Assembly: GCA_045577735.1 (NCBI GenBank)
Contig: JAZNIY010000005.1
Location: 58,704 to 122,703, forward strand
Direction: 5' to 3'
Source of the DNA: Stercoripulliclostridium_A sp045577735
GTDB lineage: Bacteria; Bacillota; Clostridia; Christensenellales; DTU072
Length of the DNA: 64,000 nt
Made by a program: the position numbers and the translations under genes
Shown here: piece after piece, positions 25,798 to 35,093 of the stretch
Position numbering within the stretch: position 1 is the stretch's first letter
Layout of the letters: each line of letters starts with the position of its first letter
The notes under the pieces: model-generated
The model's database searches: none
What the model saw: the letters and a program-made list of their open reading frames with translations, nothing else
What the model was told of the DNA's origin: nothing

Positions 25798-27351
25798 TCA
25801 GTTGTTTGAAAGATATGCGAGTTTTTTGAGAAGTTTAGCTGTTGCTATTGTGTCGTAAAGTGCACGGTGAGCGTTATCAAGCTCAATGTCAAACTCCTTA
25901 CAAAGATCCCCTAGCGTATTTCTTCTGTCCCTTTTTAGCGTTCTTCTAGCCATATCCAACGTGTCAAGCGTTGGGTTATCGAAGTTATAAAACTCTTTCT
26001 TTCCATGCAAAGTAATGAATCCTAAGTCAAAGCCTACGTTGTGACCACACAAAGTCGCTCCTTGACAGAACTTGTAGAAATCGCCTACCACTTCCTTGAA
26101 TTCGGGTGCCCCAATAACGTCTTTATCGTAAATATGGTTAACTTCGGAAGCGCTTTCCGGAATATGTTCCATCGGGTTTATTAACGTAGAGAACGTCTCT
26201 CTAATGATGCCGTCTTCCATTAAAACCGCACCAATTTCTATAATCTTACAGCTACTTGCAACAAGCCCTGTTGTTTCAAGGTCAAACACAACGATTTTAC
26301 CTTTTAAAATTTCCGGCAAATCACCAGCTGGAGCAAACAACTCCGATTGTTCACTTTCAACGTATTTTTCAGGGATAACTCTACTATAATACTCCGGACA
26401 CTCATTGTAAACAACGTCCAAACTAATAGAAGAATAATCAATGTTGCAAAGGGCAAATTTTCTAGTAAACAAAACGTATGAGCCACTACGCTCGTCCATT
26501 TTAAGCTCACCCTCAACACAAATTTCTGCGTCTTGCAAAAGGTATGCTTCTACATCTTGAACGTTTTTAGGGAAACGTGGGAACATTAGTATATTAACCG
26601 TTCCCGTTGTATCGTCTATTGTTGCTTTAAAGAATTCTTTGCCAGCTTTAGAAGTTAGCTTACTTACCTCTACTACTCTACCACACAAAGTAATAGAGTT
26701 TTTTTCGCTCTTAGTGGCATCTATTATGTACGTGGGTTGCATTGATATTGCGCCAATTACGTTAAGGTTAATTCTTACGTTCACAAGACGATTTTCCGAA
26801 CGCACCGTTTTTGCCGTTCTAATTTTAATCAGACCTTGTTTTGTTGCATCATCTTTGAGTTGCAAGCGATAAAATTCCACCTCAACTTCTTCCATAATGC
26901 GCTCTTCGAGGTATTCCGAAAGTTTTTCGCCATACTTACATTCCATAAGATAGCCAAACATATCGGGAGTAACTCCCATTCTAACAAGCACGGTACCATA
27001 ATTGATTTCTACTTCAATTTTTGCACCTTTAATTTTATTGTAGATAAGTGAACTTTGTTCGTTAAAGAATTCATATACGTTTTGTGTAACGTATCTATCG
27101 GTGGTTTCGGTTTTACGATATACGACGTGGAAAACTATGCCTTCGGGAACAATGCCTTTTATGATTGCTTTAACCTTTTTACGGAGCTCATCATCAAGTA
27201 ATCTGTCATAATCGTCGGCATTAACAAGCAACTGGACAACCAATTCTTCTTTGTTGTCTAGTATCGCTTTTGACAATTTGAATATTTGCTCTTTTTCGGC
27301 AAGGCCGTCATTAAGAAGCATCGTAAAGGTATCGCCTTCTCTACTTAACAT
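25798..27351 (-). CDS. PolC-derived protein with OB-fold and 3'-5' exonuclease but no polymerase domain
   Basis: 517 aa, against roughly 1,440 for B. subtilis PolC. Residues 1-210 resemble the PolC N-terminal domain. Residues 218-305 form the OB domain (TLCGRVVEVS ... FKATIDDTTGTVNILMF). Residues 350-512 are a complete DEDDh exonuclease: FDLETTG (Asp357, Glu359), GHNVGFD (His437, Asp442) and HRALYD (His495, Asp500). The PHP segments that flank the exonuclease in PolC and the whole palm/fingers region are absent, and the protein stops cleanly after the exonuclease. It overlaps ispG by 11 bp, the standard position of polC. The intact catalytic residues argue for a working proofreading or repair exonuclease rather than a pseudogene, but this is inference. 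Confidence 0.85.
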   Translation of the reverse strand: MLSREGDTFTMLLNDGLAEKEQIFKLSKAILDNKEELVVQLLVNADDYDRLLDDELRKKVKAIIKGIVPEGIVFHVVYRKTETTDRYVTQNVYEFFNEQSSLIYNKIKGAKIEVEINYGTVLVRMGVTPDMFGYLMECKYGEKLSEYLEERIMEEVEVEFYRLQLKDDATKQGLIKIRTAKTVRSENRLVNVRINLNVIGAISMQPTYIIDATKSEKNSITLCGRVVEVSKLTSKAGKEFFKATIDDTTGTVNILMFPRFPKNVQDVEAYLLQDAEICVEGELKMDERSGSYVLFTRKFALCNIDYSSISLDVVYNECPEYYSRVIPEKYVESEQSELFAPAGDLPEILKGKIVVFDLETTGLVASSCKIIEIGAVLMEDGIIRETFSTLINPMEHIPESASEVNHIYDKDVIGAPEFKEVVGDFYKFCQGATLCGHNVGFDLGFITLHGKKEFYNFDNPTLDTLDMARRTLKRDRRNTLGDLCKEFDIELDNAHRALYDTIATAKLLKKLAYLSNN

Positions 27352-28360
27352 CTGTTTCCACCATCTTGATAAGTTCTTCTAATATTTCGTCGTTTTTAAT
27401 GCTTTTTAGCACTTCTCCGTTCTTTATGATAACTGACTTGTCTTTACCCCCACAAACGCCAAAGTCAGCACCCTTACTTTCACCTATGCCGTTAACAGTG
27501 CAACCCATAACGGCAATTTTTAATGGTTTTTTATAGTTTTTAGTCAAATTTTCTAACTCTTTTGCATATTTTTCCACTTGAATACATGTTCTTGCGCAAG
27601 TAGGACAAGATATTACTTCAACAAAATTAGCATCTAGCCCAACGGCTCTTAATATCTTTCTACCCTCTTCAACTTCGCGAACAGGACTTCCAGAAAGTGA
27701 AACTCTAATAGTATCACCAATTCCGTCCAAAAGAAGGGAGCCTATTGCCACGCTTGACTTAGTAACACCAAGATTTTCCGTGCCGGCTTCCGTTAACCCC
27801 ACGTGTAAAGGATAGTCGGTAAGTTTTTTTAATTCTCTATATGCTTCAACGGTATCTTTAACCGATGAACTCTTAACGGCAAGCACTAGTTGATCAGTGC
27901 CTGCATCTTCCATCAATTTTGCCGTGTCTATACAAAGACGTGCAAGTTCATTAGGACTAAGCCTAATGCTTTGAGAGCCTTGATTTACCCCTACTCTAAT
28001 AGGTACGTTCAACTCACTAGCAAGCTTAGCGACCTCTTTTATTCCCTCTTTCTTTAGATTACCAGGGTTTACACGGAGCTTATGAACTCCGACTTCCAGC
28101 GATTTTAAAGCAAGTTTATAATCGTAGTGAATATCTGCAATGATTGGCAACGGGCTTTCGATAACAATACGTTTTAGACTTTTAACAGAATCCTCATCCG
28201 GGACGGAAACACGTACGATATCACAGCCAGCCTCATACAATTCCATAATTCTTGACATCGTAGCGTTAAAATCGCTCGTTAAAGTATCCGTCATAGATTG
28301 AACGGAAACGGGTGCCCCACCACCTATTTGAACGTTTTTAACCAATACGCCTTTTGTCAT
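27341..28360 (-). CDS. ispG: (E)-4-hydroxy-3-methylbut-2-enyl-diphosphate synthase
   Basis: 339 aa. TIM-barrel domain followed by the [4Fe-4S] domain with ISCPTCARTC and the later Cys in VMGCTVNGIGE. It converts MEcPP to HMBPP in the MEP isoprenoid pathway. With dxr, cdsA and uppS nearby this region serves isoprenoid and lipid-carrier synthesis. Confidence 0.96.
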   Translation of the reverse strand: MTKGVLVKNVQIGGGAPVSVQSMTDTLTSDFNATMSRIMELYEAGCDIVRVSVPDEDSVKSLKRIVIESPLPIIADIHYDYKLALKSLEVGVHKLRVNPGNLKKEGIKEVAKLASELNVPIRVGVNQGSQSIRLSPNELARLCIDTAKLMEDAGTDQLVLAVKSSSVKDTVEAYRELKKLTDYPLHVGLTEAGTENLGVTKSSVAIGSLLLDGIGDTIRVSLSGSPVREVEEGRKILRAVGLDANFVEVISCPTCARTCIQVEKYAKELENLTKNYKKPLKIAVMGCTVNGIGESKGADFGVCGGKDKSVIIKNGEVLKSIKNDEILEELIKMVETDVK

Positions 28361-28373
28361 TTGTATTAACCTC

Positions 28374-29486
28374 TTAACTTAAAAACTGGAAGACGTCAGC
28401 AAAAATCGCAAAGCCAAACAACAATACCATGCCAACGGTGTGTATAATTGCCTCCACTTTTCTTGGTACGGGCTTTTTGAAGATCCACTCAATCAAAGTA
28501 AACACCATTCTTGAGCCGTCAAGCGCCGGTAGAGGAAGCAAATTCATAACGGCTAGATTAGCCGAAACTATGCAAACAACGTATGAAATCGTTGCAAAAC
28601 CACTAGAAACAGCATCCTTCATAACGGTGATCGTGGTTACGGGGCCACCTACGCTATTCATTGATATTCCACCGGTCACGAGACTTCCAAGTATAGAAAG
28701 AATCTCAAATACCAAGAAGAACATAAATCCAAAAGATCTGCCTAATGCGCTAAAGAAAGGTAGTTTTTTAGGTGCAGAATAGGAAGAGAAGCCAAAACCC
28801 CAACGCGTTTCTACTTCTCCGGTTTCTTCGTTTATACTTGGCACGAACGTGCCGTCTTCTGCATATTCTCCTATTATATAGTCACACTTGTTAAGTGTGA
28901 GTTTAACTCTTTTATTGTCCCTTAAAACTACTACTTCTACGGAATCGCCCGCCTTTTGGAAGATTTCGGTTGCGTGTTCGGGCATAAGCACGTTGACCTG
29001 TTTACCATCGACTCTAAGGAAAGTGTCACCGACCTCTAAAACACCATAGTTTTTTGAACTATCATATACTTCTGCAACCTGTGGAAGAACTTGTCCATAA
29101 GCAGAGAAGAAAATAACGATAATTAACCAGCCCGAAACAAGGTTCATAAATGCACCGGAGAAAAGTACGATTAGTCTCTTCCAAGGTGCTTGATTATTAA
29201 ATGCTGTCGGGCTTTCATTGCCCTCTTCGTCCTCACCTTCAAATTGGCAAAAACCACCAAGAGGAAATGGTCTGATACTAAAAATTTCACCTGTTTTTTT
29301 GTTTACGGTTTTAAAAATTTTCGGACCAAAACCAATGCTGAACTCTAGAATCTTAAACCCCAATATCTTTCCCGCTACGTAATGACCAAGTTCATGGACA
29401 ACGACCATGAACATAAGAGCGACAAGCGCTAAAAGAACGTAACCTATATTGGTTAATATTTCCACAAAGGAAGATGCTAGAAGCAT
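28374..29486 (-). CDS. rseP: Site-2 intramembrane metalloprotease RseP/RasP
   Basis: About 370 aa. The zinc motif HELGHYVAGK lies near residue 35 within the first membrane segment. A PDZ domain follows (about 125-205), and the last part has the NLLPLPALDGSR motif carrying the third zinc ligand. It cleaves membrane-bound anti-sigma factors and remnant signal peptides. The start is placed at the ATG at 29486, 4 nt after GGGGG, rather than the TTG four codons upstream. Confidence 0.94.
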   Translation of the reverse strand: MLLASSFVEILTNIGYVLLALVALMFMVVVHELGHYVAGKILGFKILEFSIGFGPKIFKTVNKKTGEIFSIRPFPLGGFCQFEGEDEEGNESPTAFNNQAPWKRLIVLFSGAFMNLVSGWLIIVIFFSAYGQVLPQVAEVYDSSKNYGVLEVGDTFLRVDGKQVNVLMPEHATEIFQKAGDSVEVVVLRDNKRVKLTLNKCDYIIGEYAEDGTFVPSINEETGEVETRWGFGFSSYSAPKKLPFFSALGRSFGFMFFLVFEILSILGSLVTGGISMNSVGGPVTTITVMKDAVSSGFATISYVVCIVSANLAVMNLLPLPALDGSRMVFTLIEWIFKKPVPRKVEAIIHTVGMVLLFGFAIFADVFQFLS

Positions 29487-29487
29487 T

Positions 29488-30630
29488 TTAACCCCCAATT
29501 ATACTTAATATATATTCCCTAACTTGTATATAAATACTCAAAACACTGCTAGGAGATTCAATTTTGCCAGTATCAAATTTTTTGAGCGATAGAGAAATTA
29601 TATCGCTAATTTGATAAAATGATATTAAATTTTTAAGATAAAGTTCAACACAAACTTCATCACTTGCACACATAACTGCGCTATGGAAATCATTTTCCTC
29701 CTTTGCAACCTCTGTTGCAATTTTTAAGCAAGGAAATTTGTCATAGTCGGGTGATGAAAAATTAAGCCCTTGCAAAGAATAAAGAGATGGCGTTGTTAGT
29801 CCAATATTTAGGTTCTTGCGCTCTGGCTCGGTTAATGCATAACTAATTGGAATACGCATATCGGGTGCCGAAAACTGCAGTTTTGAGCTACCATCTTTAA
29901 ATGTAACCATAGAATGAATAAGACTTTCTCGATGAATTACAACGTTAACGTTTTTGGTAGAAAACAAGTGTTTTGCTTCTATAATTTCAAATCCTTTGTT
30001 CATTAGGGTTGCAGAATCAATCGTTACTTTCTTACCCATTTTCCAAGTGGGATGATTAAGAGCATCCGAAGCCTTTAAAGAGGCAATTTCTTTTTTGGAA
30101 AGGTCACGGAAGGCACCACCTGAAGCTGTTAAAGTGATACTAGATAGATTAGAAATGTCTTCTCCGCGTAGACATTGCCAAATTGCGGAATGCTCGCTGT
30201 CAATAGGAACAATATTTACACCTACTTTTTTGCCTAGTTCTTTAGCGCGCGACATAAACAAATAGCCACAAGCAACAAAGGTTTCTTTGTTAGCAGTTAT
30301 CAATTTAGCATTGCTTTCCAATGCACCAAAACTTGGCTCTATACCCCAAATTCCACCTATTCCATTAACTACAACGTCAACGTCTTCGTACGTTTCAGGG
30401 TAGTTTAAACATTCGGTTGAGAATATGTGTATATTATTGTCGTTAGAAGGAATTTCATAATGCGAATTGCTAACAATCGTCAAGTTTTTAAGGTGAGCAA
30501 ATTGTTTGGCAAGAACCTCACCATGCTCGTTAGCACTGACAAGCACGAGTTCATACTCCTCGCCTATTACCTCCAAAACTTGTTTACCTATGGAACCAGT
30601 AGCTCCAAGAATTGCAATACGCTTTTTCAT
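29488..30630 (-). CDS. dxr: 1-deoxy-D-xylulose-5-phosphate reductoisomerase
   Basis: 380 aa. N-terminal NADPH-binding motif GATGSIGKQ, substrate-binding ANKET, and the catalytic DSEHSA segment with metal ligands. It makes MEP from DXP, the first committed step of the isoprenoid pathway. The start follows the cdsA stop by a few bases without a clear SD. Confidence 0.96.
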   Translation of the reverse strand: MKKRIAILGATGSIGKQVLEVIGEEYELVLVSANEHGEVLAKQFAHLKNLTIVSNSHYEIPSNDNNIHIFSTECLNYPETYEDVDVVVNGIGGIWGIEPSFGALESNAKLITANKETFVACGYLFMSRAKELGKKVGVNIVPIDSEHSAIWQCLRGEDISNLSSITLTASGGAFRDLSKKEIASLKASDALNHPTWKMGKKVTIDSATLMNKGFEIIEAKHLFSTKNVNVVIHRESLIHSMVTFKDGSSKLQFSAPDMRIPISYALTEPERKNLNIGLTTPSLYSLQGLNFSSPDYDKFPCLKIATEVAKEENDFHSAVMCASDEVCVELYLKNLISFYQISDIISLSLKKFDTGKIESPSSVLSIYIQVREYILSIIGG

Positions 30631-30634
30631 ACTT

Positions 30635-31492
30635 TTATACTATGGGTAGGAATTCGACTACAATTGCTACAAAAAGAACGGCAAATATTATACTGTCCAA
30701 TCTGTCCATTAGTCCGCCGTGACTACCTAGAAGGTTGGAGAAGTCCTTTAATCCTAGTTCACGCTTTACTCTTGATGCAAACAAATCACCTACTTCGGAA
30801 ACAACGCCTATTGCGAGCCCCATAAATACGTAGAATAAAATGGGTAAGTCTAGTACGTTGCTAAATAATACGGGTGCATTAACGGGGAGTTTTGCTACTT
30901 CAAACATCGCGTAAACGATTAGTGCACCCCCTACGCCACCTAACAAGCCGAAGAATGAGCCGGAGTATGTTTTATTTGGACTTACTTTGGGGAATATTTT
31001 GGGGCCCTTTATGGCGGAACCTGCATAATAAGCAATGGTATCAGCTAGCATTGCACTTGCTGCTGCGAGCAAGAATGGTAACATACCATAGGCGTTTATG
31101 GTTTGAAGGACGCACATAATGGGCGTAATTGGGTAAAGCATTATGAACAAAGTCATAAGCATATCCTTTAATGATACCCTTTGGTCGAAAACAAAGAAGC
31201 AGAAAGAAAGGATCATGCCCGAGCAAAGCACCATAAAGAAACCGAAATAGCCCAAGAATTTAATAGCGGGATATACGCCAACTACCACTACTATTAGGGG
31301 TATTAATTCCACGTTATAACCCTTTGCCTTGGTGCATTTGTACATTTCATAGGTGGAAAGGCAAAGCACTATGAGAACAAGGGCGTCAAAAAAGTACTGA
31401 CCTTGCCCATTCCAAAGAGAGGTTAGGAAAATAAAACCCATTAGAATTGCGAGCATCAACAAGCCCGTAAGTGTTTTTTTAAGGATTTTCAT
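30635..31492 (-). CDS. cdsA: Phosphatidate cytidylyltransferase
   Basis: 285 aa with about eight membrane segments. The C-terminal family signature is KRELGLKDFSNLLGSHGG followed by DRLDS; the usual PGHGG is SHGG here. It makes CDP-diacylglycerol for phospholipid synthesis at the inner membrane. It overlaps uppS by 4 bp. Confidence 0.93.
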   Translation of the reverse strand: MKILKKTLTGLLMLAILMGFIFLTSLWNGQGQYFFDALVLIVLCLSTYEMYKCTKAKGYNVELIPLIVVVVGVYPAIKFLGYFGFFMVLCSGMILSFCFFVFDQRVSLKDMLMTLFIMLYPITPIMCVLQTINAYGMLPFLLAAASAMLADTIAYYAGSAIKGPKIFPKVSPNKTYSGSFFGLLGGVGGALIVYAMFEVAKLPVNAPVLFSNVLDLPILFYVFMGLAIGVVSEVGDLFASRVKRELGLKDFSNLLGSHGGLMDRLDSIIFAVLFVAIVVEFLPIV

Positions 31493-32178
31493 TTGATTTC
31501 TCCAAATTTCCGCTTGATTTTCTTGTATTCTTTAATAAGGTCGTATATATCTCCCTTATCAGCTTCCGGGAATAATTTGTCGCTAAAAAAGAGTTCGGCG
31601 TAAGCAATGCTAAACGGCAAAAATCCGGAAATCCTTCTTTGGCCACCATAACGAATAAGTGCGTCAACAGGTGGAAGAGAAGCAGAATACATATATTGTT
31701 GTACTTCCGGTATCGTTACGGGAGTAAAGACACCGTTAATTAATTTTTGGTTAAAGACGTAGTTGAATGCCTTTGTCACCTCTTGCATTCCGTTGTACGA
31801 AAAAACAAAGGCAATGGTCAAACCACGATTATTTATGGTTTGAGCGTTTGCCTTTGCAATAGTTTGCATAAGTTCGGGGGTAAGAGATTCAAAATCACCT
31901 ACAAAAAAGAGCTTATATCCCCTAGTTTTGCATATTGGTAATAAAGTATTTTCTATAAACTCTACGTAAACGGATGATATGGCAAGACTCTCGCTAATTC
32001 CCCTAGCGAGATTCTCTTTGCTGGAAACGTAAAATGACACACATGAAAGCGAAAGCTCGTCACAAGCATCAATTATGTCTAATATGGCGGGAGTTCCGGC
32101 AACGTACCCGTTAAAACGAGGAAGTCCTCTCTTTTGGGCATATCTGCCACCACCGTCCATAATAACCGCGAGGTGCAT
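31489..32178 (-). CDS. uppS: Divergent cis-prenyltransferase (UppS family)
   Basis: 229 aa from the ATG at 32178, placed because AGGTGG lies 10 nt upstream. The fold and order match undecaprenyl-diphosphate synthase, and the canonical Asp (Asp8) and the AYAEL Glu are kept. Compared with E. coli UppS, conserved positions are changed: DGNGR reads DGGGR (Asn to Gly), GHKAG reads GYVAG (His to Tyr), GGEHR reads GGQRR (Glu to Gln), and the late WPDF reads FPEA (Asp to Glu). The locus context (frr-uppS-cdsA) is canonical. Activity and product length are uncertain. Confidence 0.82.
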   Translation of the reverse strand: MHLAVIMDGGGRYAQKRGLPRFNGYVAGTPAILDIIDACDELSLSCVSFYVSSKENLARGISESLAISSVYVEFIENTLLPICKTRGYKLFFVGDFESLTPELMQTIAKANAQTINNRGLTIAFVFSYNGMQEVTKAFNYVFNQKLINGVFTPVTIPEVQQYMYSASLPPVDALIRYGGQRRISGFLPFSIAYAELFFSDKLFPEADKGDIYDLIKEYKKIKRKFGEIK

Positions 32179-32197
32179 TTCTAGCAAACCACCTCTA

Positions 32198-32773
32198 CTA
32201 TACGCTCATGATTTCTGCTTCTTTATCTGCACTCATCTTATCGATGTCAGTAATAGCAGAAGAAGCTTGCTTATCAACGTCCTTTTCATATGCATTGTAA
32301 TCGTCTTCGGTTACGATGCTGTCCTTTTTATAGCCACGAAGCATATTAATAGCATCACGACGAATGTTACGAATTGCAACCTTTGCGTTTTCGGTAGCAA
32401 CTCTTACGTCTTTACAAAGAGCGCGACGACGTTCTTCGGTGAGTTCTGGGAAAACCATACGTAGCACTTTACCATCGTTGGTGGGGAAAATGCCTACGTT
32501 AGCAGCGATAATGGCTTTTTCAACAGTCTTTATAGCACTTTGATCCCAAACGTTAATAACGAGCATTCTTGCTTCGGGGATAGTGATGTTAGCCATTTGA
32601 TTAATGGGAGTATCTACTCCATAGTAAGGAACTAAAATCTTGTCGAGGATGTGGGGATTAGCACGTCCTGCTCTCATAGATTTAAATTCGTTGGAAAGGC
32701 TAGTTTTAGTTTTTTCAATTCTTTCGGAAAGGTCGTCAAAAACCATTTCGATTTCTAGTAATTCATAACCCAT
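32198..32773 (-). CDS. frr: Ribosome recycling factor
   Basis: 191 aa. Three-helix-bundle protein with the signature SMRAGRANPHILDKILVPYYG and the C-terminal RRDA block. It splits post-termination ribosomes together with EF-G. SD AGGAG lies 7 nt before ATG. It has its own promoter downstream of the pyrH terminator. Confidence 0.97.
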   Translation of the reverse strand: MGYELLEIEMVFDDLSERIEKTKTSLSNEFKSMRAGRANPHILDKILVPYYGVDTPINQMANITIPEARMLVINVWDQSAIKTVEKAIIAANVGIFPTNDGKVLRMVFPELTEERRRALCKDVRVATENAKVAIRNIRRDAINMLRGYKKDSIVTEDDYNAYEKDVDKQASSAITDIDKMSADKEAEIMSV

Positions 32774-32811
32774 AATAAAACTCCTGGATATTAATTTTTA
32801 TTATATATAAT

Positions 32812-32840
32812 ATAATAACATATTGTAATGAATAATACAA
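32812..32840 (-). promoter_or_regulatory. Promoter of the frr-uppS-cdsA-dxr-rseP-ispG operon
   Basis: TTGTAT (32835-32840), 17-nt spacer, TATTAT (32812-32817) with TG one base upstream, on the minus strand. Confidence 0.65.
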
Positions 32841-32855
32841 GTATTAGTTTTTATT

Positions 32856-32888
32856 GTAAAAAATAAAAGAGCACCGTTTTTGGTGCCC
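32856..32888 (-). terminator. Terminator of pyrH
   Basis: GGGCACC and GGTGCTC pair around a 6-nt loop (stem 32869-32888), followed on the minus strand by a T-rich run. Confidence 0.8.
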
Positions 32889-32908
32889 TTTCGCATTAAA
32901 ACGATATA

Positions 32909-33613
32909 TTATTCTATAATAGTGCCTATTTTTTCTCCCATTACAGCGCGCTTAATGCTGTCTTTTTCATTAAGGCCAAACGCTATAACTGGCATATTAT
33001 TTGTCATACAGTGGCTAACTGCCGTAGTATCCATAGCCGTAAGTCCCATTTTTATGAAATCTATGCCGGAAATTTTGTCGAACTTCTTGGCATTTGGGTT
33101 GGTTTTGGGATCACTATCATATATTCCATCAACGTTCTTCGCAAGAAGTAAGACATCTGCCTTTACTTCCGATGCCTTTAATGCTGCAGCCGTGTCCGTG
33201 GTAAAGTATGGAGCACCCGTTCCACAGCCGAATATTACTATTCTACCCTTTTCTAGGTGTCGGATTGCCTTTCTGATGATGAATGGTTCGGCAATTTGAG
33301 TAATTTCTATTGTGGTTTGTACGCGAGTATCCATTCCTTGCTTTTCTATTGCGTCTTGGAGCGCCAAGCAGTTCATTGCCGTTGCAAGCATGCCCATGTA
33401 ATCAGCAGTTGAACGATCCATACCACTGCCTTGTCTGCCACGCCAGAAGTTACCAGCACCAATTACTATGCCGATTTCAACGCCAAGATCTTTAACTTCC
33501 TTAATTTGCTTAATGATGCCGGAAATAATATCTTGGTCAAGGCCAAATCCCTTTTCACCGGCGAGTGCCTCACCAGATATTTTTAATAATATTCTCTTAT
33601 ACTTTGGTTGCAT
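32909..33613 (-). CDS. pyrH: UMP kinase
   Basis: 234 aa amino-acid-kinase fold. It starts with RILLKISGEALAG and has GAGNFWRGRQG and the GTGAPYFTTDTAAALKASE segment. It phosphorylates UMP to UDP. It is preceded by the tsf terminator and has SD AAGGAG. Confidence 0.96.
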   Translation of the reverse strand: MQPKYKRILLKISGEALAGEKGFGLDQDIISGIIKQIKEVKDLGVEIGIVIGAGNFWRGRQGSGMDRSTADYMGMLATAMNCLALQDAIEKQGMDTRVQTTIEITQIAEPFIIRKAIRHLEKGRIVIFGCGTGAPYFTTDTAAALKASEVKADVLLLAKNVDGIYDSDPKTNPNAKKFDKISGIDFIKMGLTAMDTTAVSHCMTNNMPVIAFGLNEKDSIKRAVMGEKIGTIIE

Positions 33614-33624
33614 GTATTCTCCTT

Positions 33625-33652
33625 AAAAAAAAGGGATACTTAAGTATCCCTT
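33625..33652 (-). terminator. Terminator after rpsB-tsf
   Basis: AAGGGATAC and GTATCCCTT form a perfect 9-bp stem around TTAA (33631-33652), followed by eight T residues on the minus strand. Confidence 0.88.
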
Positions 33653-33657
33653 AATTA

Positions 33658-34323
33658 CTATTTAGCGGTTGCCTTTGCGATTTCTTCAGCGAAGTTTTCG
33701 TTTCTCTTTTCTAGGCCTTCACCCATTTCGAATCTTACGAAACGACGAATGGTAACTTTTTCACCACACTTAGCGGTTTGCTCAATGGTGAGTTGGTTGA
33801 TGGTCTTGGAGCTGTCTTTAACGAATACTTGGTCGAGTAGGCAGTTTTCTTTGTAGTAGGTTTCGATCTTACCATCGATGATCTTGTTCTTAACCATGTC
33901 GGGTTTAGAAGCCATCTTGGGATCGTTATTGATTTGTGCAAGAGCGATTTCTCTTTCCTTTTCGATGATTTCTGCAGGAACTTCTTCTCTTCTTACATAT
34001 AGGGGTTTAACTGCAGCAATTTGAAGTGCTACATCGTGTGCAAATGCTTTGAAGTCATCGCCCTTTGCAACGAAGTCGGTTTCACAGTTAACTTCTAGAA
34101 GAACGCCAACTTTGCCACCCATGTGGATGTAGCTATCTACAACGCCTTCAGCTGCGATTCTGCCTGCTTTCTTTGCAGCGGTTGCCATGCCCTTTTCACG
34201 GAGCCATTCGGTTGCTTTTTCCATGTTGCCGTCACATGCTTCGAGAGCTTTTTTGCAATCCATCATACCTGCGCCTGAACTTGCACGAAGTGCGGCTACG
34301 TCTTTTGCTGTAAAGTTTGCCAT
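33658..34323 (-). CDS. tsf: Elongation factor Ts
   Basis: 221 aa, somewhat short but complete. The N-terminal UBA-like domain starts with VAALRASSGAGMMDCKKAL, followed by VNCETDFVAKGDDF and the C-terminal core. It exchanges GDP for GTP on EF-Tu. Second gene after rpsB. Confidence 0.97.
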   Translation of the reverse strand: MANFTAKDVAALRASSGAGMMDCKKALEACDGNMEKATEWLREKGMATAAKKAGRIAAEGVVDSYIHMGGKVGVLLEVNCETDFVAKGDDFKAFAHDVALQIAAVKPLYVRREEVPAEIIEKEREIALAQINNDPKMASKPDMVKNKIIDGKIETYYKENCLLDQVFVKDSSKTINQLTIEQTAKCGEKVTIRRFVRFEMGEGLEKRNENFAEEIAKATAK

Positions 34324-34349
34324 ATTTATATTCTCCTTATAATTATCTA

Positions 34350-35093
34350 TTAGTCGTTGTTTTCTTCAAAAACTTCTTCTGCGGTAACTTCTTTGTCACT
34401 TACGTATTCAACGCCTTCTTTAGCAGCGATAACTGCGTCTGCCATAACGCTTGCGATAAGCTTAATAGCACGGATAGCATCGTCATTGCCGGGGATTACG
34501 TAATCAACTAGATCGGGATCACAGTTAGTATCTACTAGACCAACGATCGGAATACCAAGTGCGCGTGCTTCTTGAACAGCGATATGCTCAATCTTAAGGT
34601 CAACTACGAATAGTGCGCCGGGAAGATTACGCATATTCTTGATACCACCAAGGTTTTGTTCAAGCTTGTCACGTTCTGCCTTTAGTTTGATAACTTCTTT
34701 CTTGGGTAGAAGATCGAATTCGCCCATAGCTTCCATGTGGTTAAGCTTGTTGAGCTTGTCGATACGGGTACGAATGGTTTGGAAGTTGGTAAGGGTGCCA
34801 CCTAGCCATCTTTCGTTCATGTAGAACATGCCACAACGTTCTGCTTCTTGTTGGATAGCTTCTTTAGCTTGCTTTTTCTTACCTACGAAAAGGATATTCT
34901 TGCCTTCGGATGCTACTTTGTGGATGAACTTGTATGCTTCTTCTACAAGGTCAACGGTAAGTTGAAGGTCGATAATGTGAATATCGTTTCTTGCGTCATA
35001 AATGTACTTGCCCATCTTGGGGTTCCATTTTTTGGTTTGGTGTCCAAAGTGTACACCAGCTTCGAGTAGTTGCTTCATTGAAATAACTGCCAT
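34350..35093 (-). CDS. rpsB: 30S ribosomal protein S2
   Basis: 247 aa from the ATG at 35093, which follows a perfect AGGAGGT; an open frame continues upstream but has no ribosome site. Family features: MKQLLEAGVHFGHQ, WNPKMGKYIY, ERWLGGTLTNF and GIPIVGLVDTNCDP. The C-terminus is acidic. It has a structured leader of about 105 nt that may be autoregulatory. Confidence 0.97.
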   Translation of the reverse strand: MAVISMKQLLEAGVHFGHQTKKWNPKMGKYIYDARNDIHIIDLQLTVDLVEEAYKFIHKVASEGKNILFVGKKKQAKEAIQQEAERCGMFYMNERWLGGTLTNFQTIRTRIDKLNKLNHMEAMGEFDLLPKKEVIKLKAERDKLEQNLGGIKNMRNLPGALFVVDLKIEHIAVQEARALGIPIVGLVDTNCDPDLVDYVIPGNDDAIRAIKLIASVMADAVIAAKEGVEYVSDKEVTAEEVFEENND

